From positions 186,001-250,000 of the forward strand of contig NW_006768844.1 of the NCBI RefSeq assembly GCF_000204055.1: a stretch of 64,000 nt of DNA. The letters are read 5' to 3'. The stretch comes from Melampsora larici-populina 98AG31 (Eukaryota > Basidiomycota > Pucciniomycetes > Pucciniales > Melampsoraceae). The position numbers and the translations under genes were made by a program. Under the pieces are notes generated by a model. The model was not told the origin of the DNA and ran no database searches. It saw nothing but the letters and a program-made list of their open reading frames with translations. How positions within the stretch are numbered: the stretch's first letter is position 1; each line of letters starts with the position of its first letter. Positions 11,351 to 22,454 of the stretch are shown here, one piece after another.

Positions 11351-13820
11351 GGGCAGTAAAGAGCTAATACACTCTAACCTTGTGAGACTGTGAGGGGCAG
11401 GCTTTACACTTTGGTGAACCAAAGATCCTGAAGGCTACTTTAGACTCCATGTGAGGAAGGAAGATTTTCTGCTTTATGGTTTATTTCTAGAGAATATGAT
11501 AGCACAAGGTGTCAATAAGGAAGCTTATTGAGCAAGGAAATGACAGTTTAATACTTGATATATACCTGTTACAGATTGATTACATATAATTTTTATATGT
11601 AGGAAAGCAGTTGACAATAGTAATCAAAGAGTAAAGCAGAATAAAGACCAGAATCCGTGTATACTAAGTGTAACAGGGCTTATAAGGGACTTGTAAGGGC
11701 TTTTGAAGTTTGTTATGGACGGATTGATTGGCTTCTAAAGCTTGGTAAACTTGATTGGTTCTTGTAAAGGATGAGGAACAAAAGAAACAAGACAATAGCA
11801 AGGGTTTATATACCTGTCAGAACAAGTAAGAAAGCCCACAGCAGCATAAGAAAACTCTACTAATAGAATATGATGGACATATCATGCAAACAACTGATTG
11901 TTGATGTGTAGAAGATCTCAAATTATCTTTACAAATAGATGTACACATGTAAACCATTCCTTTTAGCATATGTAATTCCATCCACCATTTAATCCTGAAT
12001 CACCCTTGTGAATTATTCAATGACAATCCATCCTTTTAGCACAAGGACCCTAGACCTCCCTTCTTTGCAGCCATCATATGCCAAGAAGATCAGTTTTAGA
12101 CAATCAGTCATTAAGTTGGGTTTCCAATCCACCTTAGTAGCTTGAACTAGGATCACACATGTGTATTGGACAGATCATCATTAAACAAATCACTTTAGGA
12201 TCATCTTCCAAATTGATCCGTGAGTATTTTGTTTATTGAATATTGACCATCTTTTGAATACATAAAAATAGAGAAAAATAGAAACTGAATTGAAGTTAAG
12301 AGAAAGTGATAAGTGAAAAAAATAGTAGAAATAAAGTACTATGTGTATTACTTGTGTAATTGATGATTACATGTTTGTAACTTTGTCAGCCTGAGACTTA
12401 AAACAGGTGGCTTTAAGAGAATCAAAGCTGAATGATATTGCTTGAAGCTTCTTTATTGGCTTTGTTACAGTACGTTTACTGAGATAAATTCAAGCCTTTA
12501 TATAACAGGAGCTGGTGACTCCATGTTGTCTTAGGTGCGGAATGGCTACCGCTGCCTGATACTCACTGAAAGGTCTGTTCCGATCAGGGTCTTCTGAGGT
12601 AGGTACAAAAGTACTCCTGTCTCAGGTATTAGCAGTCTAGTTTCTATGAATTAATAAAGAGACATCTTTATTAATAACAATCTTTGAAACATCTTGGACA
12701 ATGGAAGTTATGTCTAGTTTCTACATATTGATAAAGAGATGTCTTTATCAATAACAATCTTTGAAAACATCTTGGACATTGAAAGGTTATTCTAATATGA
12801 AGAACGCTGAGTCTTAGTTTGATAACATACTGCTTGAGAAAGAAATAAACAATAACAATACTAAATGTTAAAAGTCAGATAAGAAAGATGATATCAAAGA
12901 ATTGAGATGATCTAAATTAAAAGTAATCACCGGTTTTAGTATAAATCATAGAGTTTAATTTCTCAAGGATAAGTTTGTTGGTTTGTAATAAGATGATCTT
13001 TCTCTCGAGTTGCAGAAAACCACTGCTTATATATCATTGTGCAGTTCTCTTTGTGATGTCATTGTAACACAGGGTTTTTTGCACGTGTTCATGATGGTCT
13101 TTTGTAACCAATGCGATGTCACTCGTTTCTGATCCCTTAGTCACATTCTTGGAATGTAACAAGGCTCAAGGAAATATATACCCTTCTTTAAGATCAGGGT
13201 CTTCTGAAACTTGAGTATGTCATCATGATACCTTTCAAGCTGATGTACATATGTATTGATATCATGACGCGTGTAAACCATTGTTATCTGGAAACCTCCT
13301 TGGATAATCTTTATGACTGCCAATGGGAGTGTGACCAAATACTCCTCATGGCTGACAAACTTCATGTAATCATTTGTTACAAGTTCTTTCAGCTTTACAT
13401 GTAATTGTTTAATTATATGTAGTTATATGTATGTAATAAAGTTTGATTGTGAGGAAGGAGATATACAGTTATGGCCGTGTATGCCCTTCCTGACACAAGG
13501 CTTGTAGAAATCAATACCAGGGTGCTCAGCAATAGAACCCGTAATGCTCAAATTTGGTCTTTAGACTACACAACTAATCACATACTCAAGGATCCTCTTA
13601 ATAGGATGTCAGGTATAATGTGATTCTAATGTTGTGATGTGTTAAAAGATGGAGTATGAATTCAGTGAAGCAAGGGGGTTTATATATTCACAGGTCAAGT
13701 GTCAACTTGTGGTTGGTGTATGATCTTTGTCTCAACTTGTGGTTGACACTTGGGTTAGGTTTGTTATGTATTTAATACATCATGTGCATGTGTTTACATG
13801 GCTCTTGACACTGAGCCTTG
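11351..13820. other. 2.5-kb gene-poor stretch, possible degraded retroelement
   Basis: No gene supported. Contains a tandem duplication at about 12638-12782 (listed separately) and, near 13700-13755, two copies of CAACTTGTGGTTG bounded by inverted AAGTGTCA/TGACACTT. AT-rich with many short repeats, as in an old LTR element, but no LTR pair or pol motif was found. Confidence 0.4.
12638..12782. repeat. Imperfect tandem duplication, unit about 75 bp
   Basis: Two adjacent copies of a unit starting CTAGTTTCTA and including AATAAAGAGACATCTTTATT (copy 1) or its variant ATAAAGAGATGTCTTTAT (copy 2), then AACAATCTTTGAAA and CATCTTGGACA. Each copy contains a small palindrome, AAAGAGACATCTTT or its variant. 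Confidence 0.75.
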
Positions 13821-13849
13821 AGATGTACTTATGGATTTATACAATATTA

Positions 13850-14020
13850 TAATATTTGTGGTACTCAAAGCAAGTATGTACATGTACATAGTTTGGGCTA
13901 CATACTTTTTTTGGCGGGGAAAATACTTCAAACATACTTCTTGTGTTTTTTTCCCTGCCAAAAAAAACCATGTAGGACAACTATGTACGTGTACATATGT
14001 AGCTTTGAGTACCATAATTA
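13850..14020. repeat. Palindromic foldback with about 60-bp arms
   Basis: The left arm (about 13857-13925, GTGGTACTCAAAGC...GTACATAGTT...TTTTTTTGGCGGGG) and the right arm (about 13952-14014, read in reverse) are inverted copies. The loop is about 25-30 bp. Mirror open frames on both strands are by-products. Probably a small MITE or the remains of one. Confidence 0.65.
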
Positions 14021-14089
14021 CATGTGGTACTGTTAGCCCGTGCTCCTGTACTCAGGGCTCAGGGCTGACAAAGGTCAAAGCATATTATT

Positions 14090-14410
14090 TGAATTGGTGG
14101 AAATGATCTCTTTTTGGGAGCAAATGTATTGTGTATACAAGTATGAGGGCATAAAGGAGGTGGAGGGAGCCTGTTGAAGAGGCAGTCAAAGACCAGTTGG
14201 TCATGATCCTGCTGCTGCTCATCATCATCATTTGACGACTTCAAAAGGATTTTGCTTTGTCTTTTCAAGGAACTTGTGGCAGGCATTTGATGGATTGTTT
14301 TGGATGAAAGTTATGTGAAATAAGATATTTCATTTCAAAATCATACCACTGTGGATCTGGTTGATTCACAGTGATTTATCATAGTTAAATCATATGTTAC
14401 AGCAGTTTTG
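14090..14410. mobile_element. Harbinger-like fragment, copy 3 (inverted, diverged)
   Basis: On the minus strand the segment 14059-14286 encodes LLKSSNDDDEQQQ followed by a Leu/Phe-rich stretch and PPPP, matching the peptide in copies 1 and 2. The flanking DNA also matches (CCACTGTGG and TGATTTAT near 14345-14385, reverse orientation). Ends were not found. Confidence 0.5.
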
Positions 14411-15403
14411 AGAATAAATGTTGCCCTTTTTTTTCAAGGTTGAACTAAAATTTATTGACCTAGATTCTACATGGGGCAGCTGTAGTCAATGATGTGTCCT
14501 AACTTTCAAGTCTCCTCCCACCTTTCCGTTGGTTGCAACCATACCAAAGGTTGTGCATTTCCTGTACAAAGAAAGCACTGATTGTGAAAGATCAGCAAGA
14601 TTGTATTCTTTCACAATCCTTGCACCCTTGAATAAGTTGACTACAGCTTTTATGTAGAATCTAGGTGAGTAGGTTTTAGTGTAACCTTCAGAAAATAAAA
14701 AATCCATTCCTATTACGGGAGAGGGCAAGCTAGGTGAGATAAGTGAGCAAAGTAGAATTACACATTAACAGAGTAAGTTCTACTGATTCTTATGGAGTTA
14801 TCTAACTCCTCAAGTATGTCCTTCCACCAAGAATACCTGGTCTTAAAATTAAGACCCAATACCCTTTTCGTGGTGTGGGGATGGCCCCGAAAGACGGCAG
14901 GTCTCGAGTTAAACTAAAAAGAAGTTCAAGCCAAGACTGTCGCCTGAGGGGCGAGAACAGACCTGAGAAGGTTCGACTTCTCAACCCCTCCTCTCACAAG
15001 AGCTGGCAGAATCGTGAGCCTTGGGTAGTCGAACCATGTCGAACCCCCCCACTCTGGGCTCTCGTGTTGGCCATCATCACACATGGGAACATCTTCCCTA
15101 AGACACACACATGTACTTACTTTGGATGTCTCTACAGTCTTCCGTCACTTCACGTGGGATCTTCGAGACTTGTCGAGTGGCGTACCGCCACGCAGATCTT
15201 GTACAGGGGCAAACCTTGAATCTTAATTCTCTCTTTCAAAGATGAATCAACCTCTCACAATACGGATCTGAAAGACTATCCATAACCATTCCATTCTTAA
15301 ATTAAACAACGACAACTATCTTCACAAAAAAGGGATCATCACAAATTCACATCAGGTCTACTCATAATGATCTACAGCCCGATCTAGTGATAACTTCTTA
15401 GAC
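14411..15403. other. Flank of the tyrosine-recombinase retroelement
   Basis: The GC-richer part, about 14820-15240, lies on the 3' side of the retroelement and may hold its terminal repeats. I searched by eye for a split direct repeat shared with 20492-20880 and did not find one. No gene supported. Confidence 0.4.
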
Positions 15404-16534
15404 TCAATCTTCAGTTCTGATGGACTTCAACAACTTAATGGTGTCCTTCAACTCTTTGTCACTAAACTTCCTAAGGTAGACCATATACGCATCCGACGCC
15501 CAACGCCCATTCGCCTTTATTTGCTCTCTAGTAAAGCCCAGGTTCCATCGTAGCGAGGCTCCGCCAATCCTGAAGGAGTGTCCGTAAAGCGCATGGTCCT
15601 CCGGTGATCGAGTTTCATTCCATAATACCCTCAACCGTTCGATCACAACACGTTTCCGAAATCCTAAGATTCTCCCATTTACCGCGAAACCAAAAACTGG
15701 GTCTGTGGGTCGTTTGGGCCTGAAATCGTACAGTAGCTTTAGAACTCTGACTGGATCGAGCATAGATTGTTGATGTACTAATTGAATCTTCTGGATCTCG
15801 CCCGGCTTAGCAGTTTTTGCATTGTGGAGGTCGATCGTCGCATACGAAAGGTCTGAAGCCCACTTCACGTCCTTCCACTGTGGTACGGACTTGTTACTGT
15901 CATCCGTGACCAGTTCTCCCAACCTTGCAGTACCCCAGAACGCAACTAACGCAATCGCCATCAGCGCCAGGTCGGCTTCCATACCAGATGATAAAACTTT
16001 TACTAAAGCCATTAGGTTGGAGACTAACACCGGAGGTCGTAGTTTGTTTGCTAGTTTTTGGTCCGTCTCTACCTGTAAGGATGCCCGAAGGAGTAACGTA
16101 ACCGAGTCGTCTACCTTAGAAGGGTAGTCTTTACGATGAAACTCATGCCACGCTTTTATTCCTGCGATGTAGGACTTCAGCGTTGTTGATTTCACCGACT
16201 CATCGTCTTTTGCTAGGCTTTCGTTTTTCTTTGAACCCCATACTACGAATCGAAGTAGGACATCCGGATCAATAGGTAAGAGGAATTTTCGATCTACCCC
16301 TTTCACATCAGCAAATCGAAGTAATTTAACGATCCCTGAATTGTAGTGTCGCAATGTCCCATCCTTCCAGGAGCCTCTCAAGAAATGGAGTTGGATCTCA
16401 TCCGTATCCGATCGGTCGATTCCGAGAGCATCTTTTTTGAACGCCCTGAAGGCCTTTGTGATTTTCTTTATGTCGATAGTTGTCGAATCGATGTGGTCAT
16501 TGGACTTCAACCTGCGATGACCTGATCTCGTCAT
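15404..16534 (-). CDS. Tyrosine recombinase of a DIRS/Ngaro-like retroelement
   Basis: A 376-residue intact frame. It shows an N-terminal SAM-like core-binding region (about 40-180) followed by a catalytic domain. Visible catalytic features are TARLGEL (first Arg, about residue 210), HSFR (the H-x-x-R box, about 322-325) and YMVYLRKFS (nucleophilic Tyr, about 352-355). In DIRS-order retrotransposons such a recombinase replaces the DDE integrase and joins a circular cDNA to the genome. It lies directly downstream of the RT-RNase H frame, whose reconstructed stop (16497) overlaps the recombinase start by about 38 nt, the compact order gag, RT-RH, YR. No methyltransferase domain was seen, which favours Ngaro over DIRS proper. 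Crypton-type recombinases are excluded by the RT neighbour. Confidence 0.85.
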   Translation of the reverse strand: MTRSGHRRLKSNDHIDSTTIDIKKITKAFRAFKKDALGIDRSDTDEIQLHFLRGSWKDGTLRHYNSGIVKLLRFADVKGVDRKFLLPIDPDVLLRFVVWGSKKNESLAKDDESVKSTTLKSYIAGIKAWHEFHRKDYPSKVDDSVTLLLRASLQVETDQKLANKLRPPVLVSNLMALVKVLSSGMEADLALMAIALVAFWGTARLGELVTDDSNKSVPQWKDVKWASDLSYATIDLHNAKTAKPGEIQKIQLVHQQSMLDPVRVLKLLYDFRPKRPTDPVFGFAVNGRILGFRKRVVIERLRVLWNETRSPEDHALYGHSFRIGGASLRWNLGFTREQIKANGRWASDAYMVYLRKFSDKELKDTIKLLKSIRTED

Positions 16535-18561
16535 CTTGGATTGGTGAGTGTTTTGGGGTGATCTGAGATAAGAAAGGTCTCAAATCCTGTGGGATGGTAA
16601 TTCGGACCTCGTTGCAGTGGAGGAGGTTTTTCTCCAATGTCCCCCGAGACAATGCATTGGCCTTATTGTTTTTAGACGAAACACGTCTCTGTTTGATATT
16701 ACACCCAAGGTGAGTGAGTAACCTCTGAATCAGTTTCCACTCGTCATTTACGTCAACGTCTTTTTTACGTCAACGTCTTTTGACTTTCTCTTTTTGATGG
16801 CATGTTCCGTCGTAGTATTGTCCGTAAGGACTTTGAATCTCCTACCCTTTACCTGGGTGGTCTTTTCCAGGACCAGGAGGCCTAATCGGATCGCGGCGGT
16901 TTCTGCCCAAGCGATCCTGCGTTTCTTCGAGCCTCGTCCCTTTGTTTCCCAGTCTGACACAAATTTAAAACATGCCCAACGATGTCCTATCAGGACTCCG
17001 ATCCTAATGCCCCCAAAGGAAACGAGAGGTCACAGCGGGACACCATCAGTCAGCGTTCCGAGCTGGGAAAGATTGACTTCCATTGCTTCGTTACTCACCC
17101 ATAGGTAGAAGCTGCATCCCCCACCCAACCAACGTCTTCAGCCGTCGGGTTCGGTGCAATAGGACATGAATCGAAAGAGGACAAACAAGTGTCCCATTCC
17201 TGGAGATCTTCCACGACATCGCTCGGGGTCTTTCTCAATGCATGGTCATTTCTCCAGCCTTTCTTCCATCGGTAGAGAGAACTAAGGTAGGGAGCCATAT
17301 GGGGTACGATGTAAACTGTATGTACTAATCTACCAACAAAGGTATCCACTTGAGATAGCTTCCACTCACTACCCTCCACAAGAAATTCCCTCACTTGAGT
17401 TCGTCTCTCATGAAGTTTCTCTTGTGGCAATCTGACTGTGTGTTTCGCACCGTTCCAGATAAATCCTAGGAAACGCTGTTCCTCTCTAAATTCCCTGTTT
17501 TTTTTCGGATTCGTCTTTACCCCCATCCTACGACTTAACTCTTTGATGTCCTTAAGCGAGGATCTCTCTCCCGGGCGACGCAGGATCAGATTGTCGTCCA
17601 CCCAACGGAAGACAACCGGGAAGTTCAACTTTTTCATGACAATCCACTTCCACGTCTCGGCTGGGGCACCAAATACCCCGCAGCTTGCCACACCGCCGAA
17701 CCCCACGGCTAGATCGACCCAGACACGCCCTTTGAAATCCACAATTATCAAGAAGCGTCTTTGTGAAGGATGCACACCCAGCTGGCGATAAGCCTTGGCC
17801 CAGTCCACCAGCGCCAAATCCCATTCTCCCGGGTTCATGGCTAGGAACTTTGCAACCGTCTTAAAATCGTCCCATCTAGTTTTGTAGTTCTTCTTGTCGA
17901 CGAATGAATTGACAGAGGGGATGTCCGGATCTCTCTTAGGATAAGAAAGGTCGTTAATAAGACGAAGAGTTCCATCGCCATTAACGGCGCTGCCCATGGG
18001 GTTGGACCTAAAGAAGCCGTACCTGGCGAAGACCTCCTCATGAGTGAAGGGTCCCGCTATCCTTCCGGCCCTCAGCTCCCTCTCCAAGGTCTTCTCAATC
18101 TCTTCCTCTACTTCTCGTGCCGATGAATGGTTTTCTGGCGTGTACCAAGGTCGATCACCCAAGGTATGTTGAGGAATACCCAGGCAAAAACCTTCCCGAA
18201 ACCCGTCTAAGATGTATGGAATATCTTCTTCCAGACCCGTTTCCTCCATCAACACCTTCCATTCTTCCAAGACCATCTCTGTCTTTACTGGTGCCGGCCA
18301 CAACCCGACCCCTTTGACTTTAAACGTTTCCCTATCCTTTAAAGGTAGGATCTTCTTAAACTCTACAGCTGTGGAGTCTTCCGATAAATTGTCCAAACCC
18401 TCACTCTCAGAGTTGGGTCCTAGTTGTCCGTCGGACTGAGTTTCTCCGGTTTCTTCATGCTCAGAATCCACTGTTCTCGCCTCAATCTCCACCCAGGAGG
18501 TGTTGTTCAGGCTAGAAGAATTCGTCTCAATCATGGTGTTGTTCAGGCTAGACCTGGGCAA
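16497..18561 (-). pseudogene. Reverse transcriptase-RNase H of the DIRS/Ngaro-like element, frameshifted
   Basis: Exon 18561-17099 encodes the RT: LINDLSYPK, WDLALVDWAKAYRQLGVHP, the catalytic FRWVDDNLIL (VDD variant of the YxDD box) and LGFIWNG. The frame then meets TGA, but an intron GTGAGT...ATTAG at 17098-17004 joins GDAASTYG to IGVLIGHRWACFKF, restoring the start of RNase H. The domain continues through WAETAAIRLGLL and LTDNTTTEHAI. A perfect 17-bp tandem duplication at 16748-16781 then shifts the frame and creates a stop. Removing one unit in thought would let the frame run on through KANALSRG, the usual RNase H end, to a stop at 16497. RT and the first part of RNase H look intact; this copy therefore makes a truncated RNase H and is probably not autonomous. 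Confidence 0.8.
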
Positions 18562-18946
18562 AAGGGGAATAGGCGCAGGTAAGAATTCGTCTCAATCATT
18601 TGCATTCAATTTCTTGTTCCCAACCACATCGGGGTTAATTCCGCCTCTCTATCTAATCCCAACAGCCAGGCCGCTACCCAGACAAGAGAAAAAGGGATGG
18701 GAGAAAAATCTTTTAACGAACAAAAAGGGGGGTCGTGCCGAACACACACACAAGGTAACACAGGCAAGGGGAGGGCAAAGCAACATCGAATCGAGACAAA
18801 TTCAGCATCACATTCGTCAATAGTACAATCGAAAAGAGGAGGGCACCATGAGCTAGATCAATCGGACACATGATCAAGGAAGAACCGGGGCAGGACAGAA
18901 GTCAGTCTCTAATCCACTCATTTAGAAAACGGCGGTCGGTTGAAGC
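18562..18946. other. Spacer between gag and RT frames of the retroelement
   Basis: About 385 bp. A direct repeat of GAATTCGTCTCAATCAT occurs at the RT start (about 18519 and 18583). No coding sequence supported. Confidence 0.4.
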
Positions 18947-20491
18947 TTACCAAGCCCCATTATCACCTCCTTTTTGCACCTTCCCTCCCTTCTGGGCTAC
19001 GGAATGCTTATTCGCATGCTGTTGTCCCAGTGCCACCCAATCTAGGCCGGTCGAACTCGCCTGTCCCAAGGGTTGGGACTTCTGGTTCTGGTAGTGGCCG
19101 GACTGTCCATAATTGTTGGTACGTCCCCTATTTCCCGCTTGTTTCTTCTTCTGGTACTTCCCATCTCTTTCCTTAGAATGGTTCTCCGCGTGACTTTTTG
19201 AAGAACTCGGGATCGGGGGGTGTGAAGCATGAGGTTGGCTGGTGAAGAAATCATACCCGAACTTCTCTTGACCGGGGGCATAGGGATTGCCTTCAAACTG
19301 CAAATCACCCGCTGTATGGCAGTCCCACCGAGCCTGCCGCCTAGCCAACTTAATCATGTCTGGAGGTAAGACCACTACCTTTCTCTTCTTCCCCCTCTTT
19401 CCATTTCCTTTAACCTCAAACATGATCTTGGACCTTTTCCTGAAGAGAGCTGTGCGAATCGCTAGATGATATCTCAAACCCACCATCCAGCACTTATACT
19501 TCACCATCAAGGAGCTCACTACCTTTTTATGCTCGACAATGAATTTGGCGTACGCGTCGTGATCGTAAACCTCCGCTGCGTATCTCGCCTCGAGGTCGCA
19601 TGCCATGGCGAAGTCACCGTACATCATTTGCTTTTCCTGATCTCGCTCAGAGATGGAGGCAATCACACCTGTCTTCCACTTCTTCGTACCGTCATTCACC
19701 GCAGAATGGAAGGCTGCAATATAGGATCTACGGAAAACTGACAAGGGGACGTATTTCTTGAAACGTTTGAAAGCTTTATCCCACTCGTCCGGCAGGTCAG
19801 GTAGATCAAGGCCCGAAGCTGTGTTGACTCCGAAGTCGGACTTCTTCTTCTTCTTGGAGCTTTTCCCGTTATCAGAATCAGAGGAATCTGAGGATGAATC
19901 CAAAGAGTCGGACGAGTTGGACAAGTCAGAGGAATCAGAAGTGTCAGACGAATCCTCAATCTTTGTTAACTTTTCTTCATCCGAAGATGAGTCTGAGCAC
20001 GATGAGGAGGAGAAAGATCCTTTAGAATCTTTCGAGCTAGAAGCTGAGGAACTTGAGTCGGAACTCGAGGATGAGTCTTTCCGTTTTCTCTTATGAGACT
20101 TCTTTTTCTTCTTCTCCCTTCTCCTTCGTTTCTTTTGTGCCTTCTTAGCCTCCTTCTTCGCCTCCTCTTCCTTCTCCTTTGCCTTCCTCACTTTCTTCTC
20201 TCTCTTCCTAGCCTCCTTGGTTTCTTTTGCCGCTCTCATCGCCTTCGCTTCCTTCCTCAGTTTCTTCGCCTCCACCTCCTGTATTTCCGACTGTAAGTCT
20301 TTGATTGAAGATAAGTCTTCGTGGTCAATTGCGTATAGCAATCTTTCCATCAAAGGTCTTGAGCTACCCGGCTTCCCTTCAGCGGTGGTATGCTTAGACC
20401 TTCTCAACTTATTCTTCTCTGGTGATTGGGTAGGATCGGCTAGAAGGAATAATGTCGCACATTTTGAAAGGAAGAAGGATCGAGCAGGCAA
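18947..20491 (-). CDS. Gag-like protein of the DIRS/Ngaro-like element
   Basis: A 514-residue frame upstream of RT in the same direction. Residues 50-145 are Lys/Glu/Arg-rich and predicted coiled coil. Residues 145-215 are Ser/Asp runs. Residues 225-400 form a more ordered region with aromatic residues (WDKAFKRFKKYVPLSVFRRSYIAAFHSAV). The tail is Gln/Gly-rich. No CCHC zinc knuckle is present. Position, orientation and the absence of any other gag candidate make it the presumed structural protein that packages the RNA. The assignment rests on context; I recall no named family. Confidence 0.65.
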   Translation of the reverse strand: MPARSFFLSKCATLFLLADPTQSPEKNKLRRSKHTTAEGKPGSSRPLMERLLYAIDHEDLSSIKDLQSEIQEVEAKKLRKEAKAMRAAKETKEARKREKKVRKAKEKEEEAKKEAKKAQKKRRRREKKKKKSHKRKRKDSSSSSDSSSSASSSKDSKGSFSSSSCSDSSSDEEKLTKIEDSSDTSDSSDLSNSSDSLDSSSDSSDSDNGKSSKKKKKSDFGVNTASGLDLPDLPDEWDKAFKRFKKYVPLSVFRRSYIAAFHSAVNDGTKKWKTGVIASISERDQEKQMMYGDFAMACDLEARYAAEVYDHDAYAKFIVEHKKVVSSLMVKYKCWMVGLRYHLAIRTALFRKRSKIMFEVKGNGKRGKKRKVVVLPPDMIKLARRQARWDCHTAGDLQFEGNPYAPGQEKFGYDFFTSQPHASHPPIPSSSKSHAENHSKERDGKYQKKKQAGNRGRTNNYGQSGHYQNQKSQPLGQASSTGLDWVALGQQHANKHSVAQKGGKVQKGGDNGAW

Positions 20492-20835
20492 AACAAAGCA
20501 AGTTGTTTCGAATTAGCCAGTGCGGACACTCAGTGTGCCAAGGGCGATTTAGAGTATGTCTCGTTTCCTTCAGTTCAAGGATGAATTAGAGATATCCCCA
20601 AAGACAGGGCTGAATGTCTGGTACAACAATTCTCTCTCTCGTAGACATCAAACTACTCTCCCCCCCCTTCAGGGGAGGATCAACGTAGGAAGGTGGCCCG
20701 AAGGCCGTCCATTCGATCCTCGCTACTGGCGTAAGCTACAACTGAAGTCCTTCAGGAGCTACGAGACTATTGGGAGCTAAAGAAGCTACAACCCTCCAGG
20801 ACTGGAGCCCATAAGTGGGCTGCAACGGTCCCCCT

Positions 20836-21528
20836 TCATAACATCCCATTCGAAGGAGTCGTCTTGGACTCTTCGCTAGGGCGTCGTGGGAAAGAAGGAA
20901 TGGTGGGGGGGGGTGAAGATTCTCGAGTGAGGGAGTGAGGCTTACAGAGGTCCTCTTTTATCAAGTACTTGTAAGATTTGTTCAAATCCACCGAACTCTT
21001 GCTATCAGATGATGAGCTCTCGATCCTAACCGCCTTTTCTTTCCCCTTCTTTTCCTTAATGTCCTTCTTCTTCTTTAGGGCTTTTCTCTTCTTCTTCCTC
21101 CGATTCTTTCCTCCTTCACTCCCTAGTTCATCTACCTCCGAGGATTCGCTGTCGCCTTCATCTCCTCCATCTAGGTCCATCTTACTCTCTTCCACACCAA
21201 CACCTGTTACGTTCTCCCCTTCTTGTCCAGGGTCTCGATCTGCCCCGGCAGCTGTACTGTTTGTCGCTTGGGCCGTGGAGGTCGTTCCCAAAGGATCGTC
21301 GATAAGAGGTTGCAAACCTGGCATCGAGCCTGTTTCCGATCCCGGTAGATTGGGTTCACCTAGTGGTGGGGCTCGAGAATGTGCCCTCCTCGATCTGCCT
21401 TCCGCTTGCTCCTTCAGTTTCAACGAGTGAGCTTTCTTCTTTTCCTCTTCTTGTAATATTGAATCTATCATGCTCTTCGACTGGTACTTAGGCGTAGTTA
21501 TTGATTTTCTTTTTAACTGCCTCCACAT
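20836..21528 (-). CDS. Low-complexity Lys/Ser/Asp-rich ORF, possibly part of the retroelement
   Basis: A 230-residue minus frame upstream of the gag-like gene, same direction, 345 bp away. It has a basic N-terminus, a Glu/Asp/Ser-rich centre and a Lys-rich block (KNRRKKKRKALKKKK). The style resembles the gag-like protein (charged and Ser-rich), so it may be a 5' ORF of the element or of a second nested element. It could also be an unrelated gene truncated by insertion. No family recognised and no splice model built. Confidence 0.4.
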   Translation of the reverse strand: MWRQLKRKSITTPKYQSKSMIDSILQEEEKKKAHSLKLKEQAEGRSRRAHSRAPPLGEPNLPGSETGSMPGLQPLIDDPLGTTSTAQATNSTAAGADRDPGQEGENVTGVGVEESKMDLDGGDEGDSESSEVDELGSEGGKNRRKKKRKALKKKKDIKEKKGKEKAVRIESSSSDSKSSVDLNKSYKYLIKEDLCKPHSLTRESSPPPTIPSFPRRPSEESKTTPSNGML

Positions 21529-22058
21529 CCACCTTAGGTATATGAGTCCAGATAATCGAAAGTTGAGCGGTAAATGAGAGATGATAAAGGAAAACTTTTT
21601 TTTTTTTTTGAGAAGGTTGGAATTGATCTATAGCGATTTCCAGAGAATAGTAAGACCTATGATCTGTTTTTCTCTTTTTTTTTTTTTTAAAAAGAATTTC
21701 TTTAGAGGTATGCCAGAAATTCAATAGCTTGCTGAGGAGTTGCCAGTGTGGTGAAGATGAGAAGTGAAGAGATGGAAGAGAGAGAGAGAGAAAAAATTTC
21801 TATCTCGTCTTCTATTTCTTCTAAAATTGCGAGAGTGCAGAAACCACATTTCTCAAGCTGTCCTGTCACTCTTGTGATTCTTCACTACACCTGTCACTAC
21901 TCTCTCCCTCTGTAATGGACCTCAGTGTACAACCGCAGGCTCCAGAACACTACCAAATAAAAACAAGCAGGCAACATTTATTCTCAAAACTACTGTACAA
22001 GATCAAGGCCTAACATAGATCAAACTTCAAGTGCAATAACTGAGTCTGTGGATATGTA
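21529..22058. other. AT-rich spacer with homopolymer runs
   Basis: Contains two long T-runs near 21598 and 21670 and an AG-repeat near 21775-21793. No gene supported. Confidence 0.45.
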
Positions 22059-22244
22059 GCTTTGTTTAACTCAATGTCTATTTTTGCACACATTGGGGGT
22101 ATACTAATATCCTCAGACCCTACTTGACTTCGACAGTGTTGAAAGCTTATGTTGCTTTGTTTAACTCAATGTCTATTTTTGCGCACATTGTGGGTATACT
22201 AATATCCTCAGACCCTACTTGACTTTGACAATGTTGAAGCGTTT
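22059..22244. repeat. Tandem duplication, period 95 bp
   Basis: Two nearly identical copies starting CTTTGTTTAACTCAATGTCT (22060 and 22155) and running through GGTATACTAATATCCTCAG and CCCTACTTGACTT. Only a handful of differences separate them, so the duplication is fairly recent. Confidence 0.85.
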
Positions 22245-22454
22245 CTTCTTTCTTATCTTCCAAGGACAAAAATCTAAAGATTAATTTCTAACACTTTGCT
22301 CATTTTTGACCAATGGTTCAATCCATTCACATTCATTGCTTGTTCAAACATCATTATCTGTCTTATCTTCCAACGCAACAATGACCATGAAAGAGATGAA
22401 AAATACTATAAAACATAATCATGGGAGTGGTTCTAACTCCAACAAATACACTCA

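Noticed and set aside
14800..15400. Expected split direct repeats of the DIRS/Ngaro element
   Set aside because: Visual comparison with 20492-20880 found no shared words long enough to claim them.
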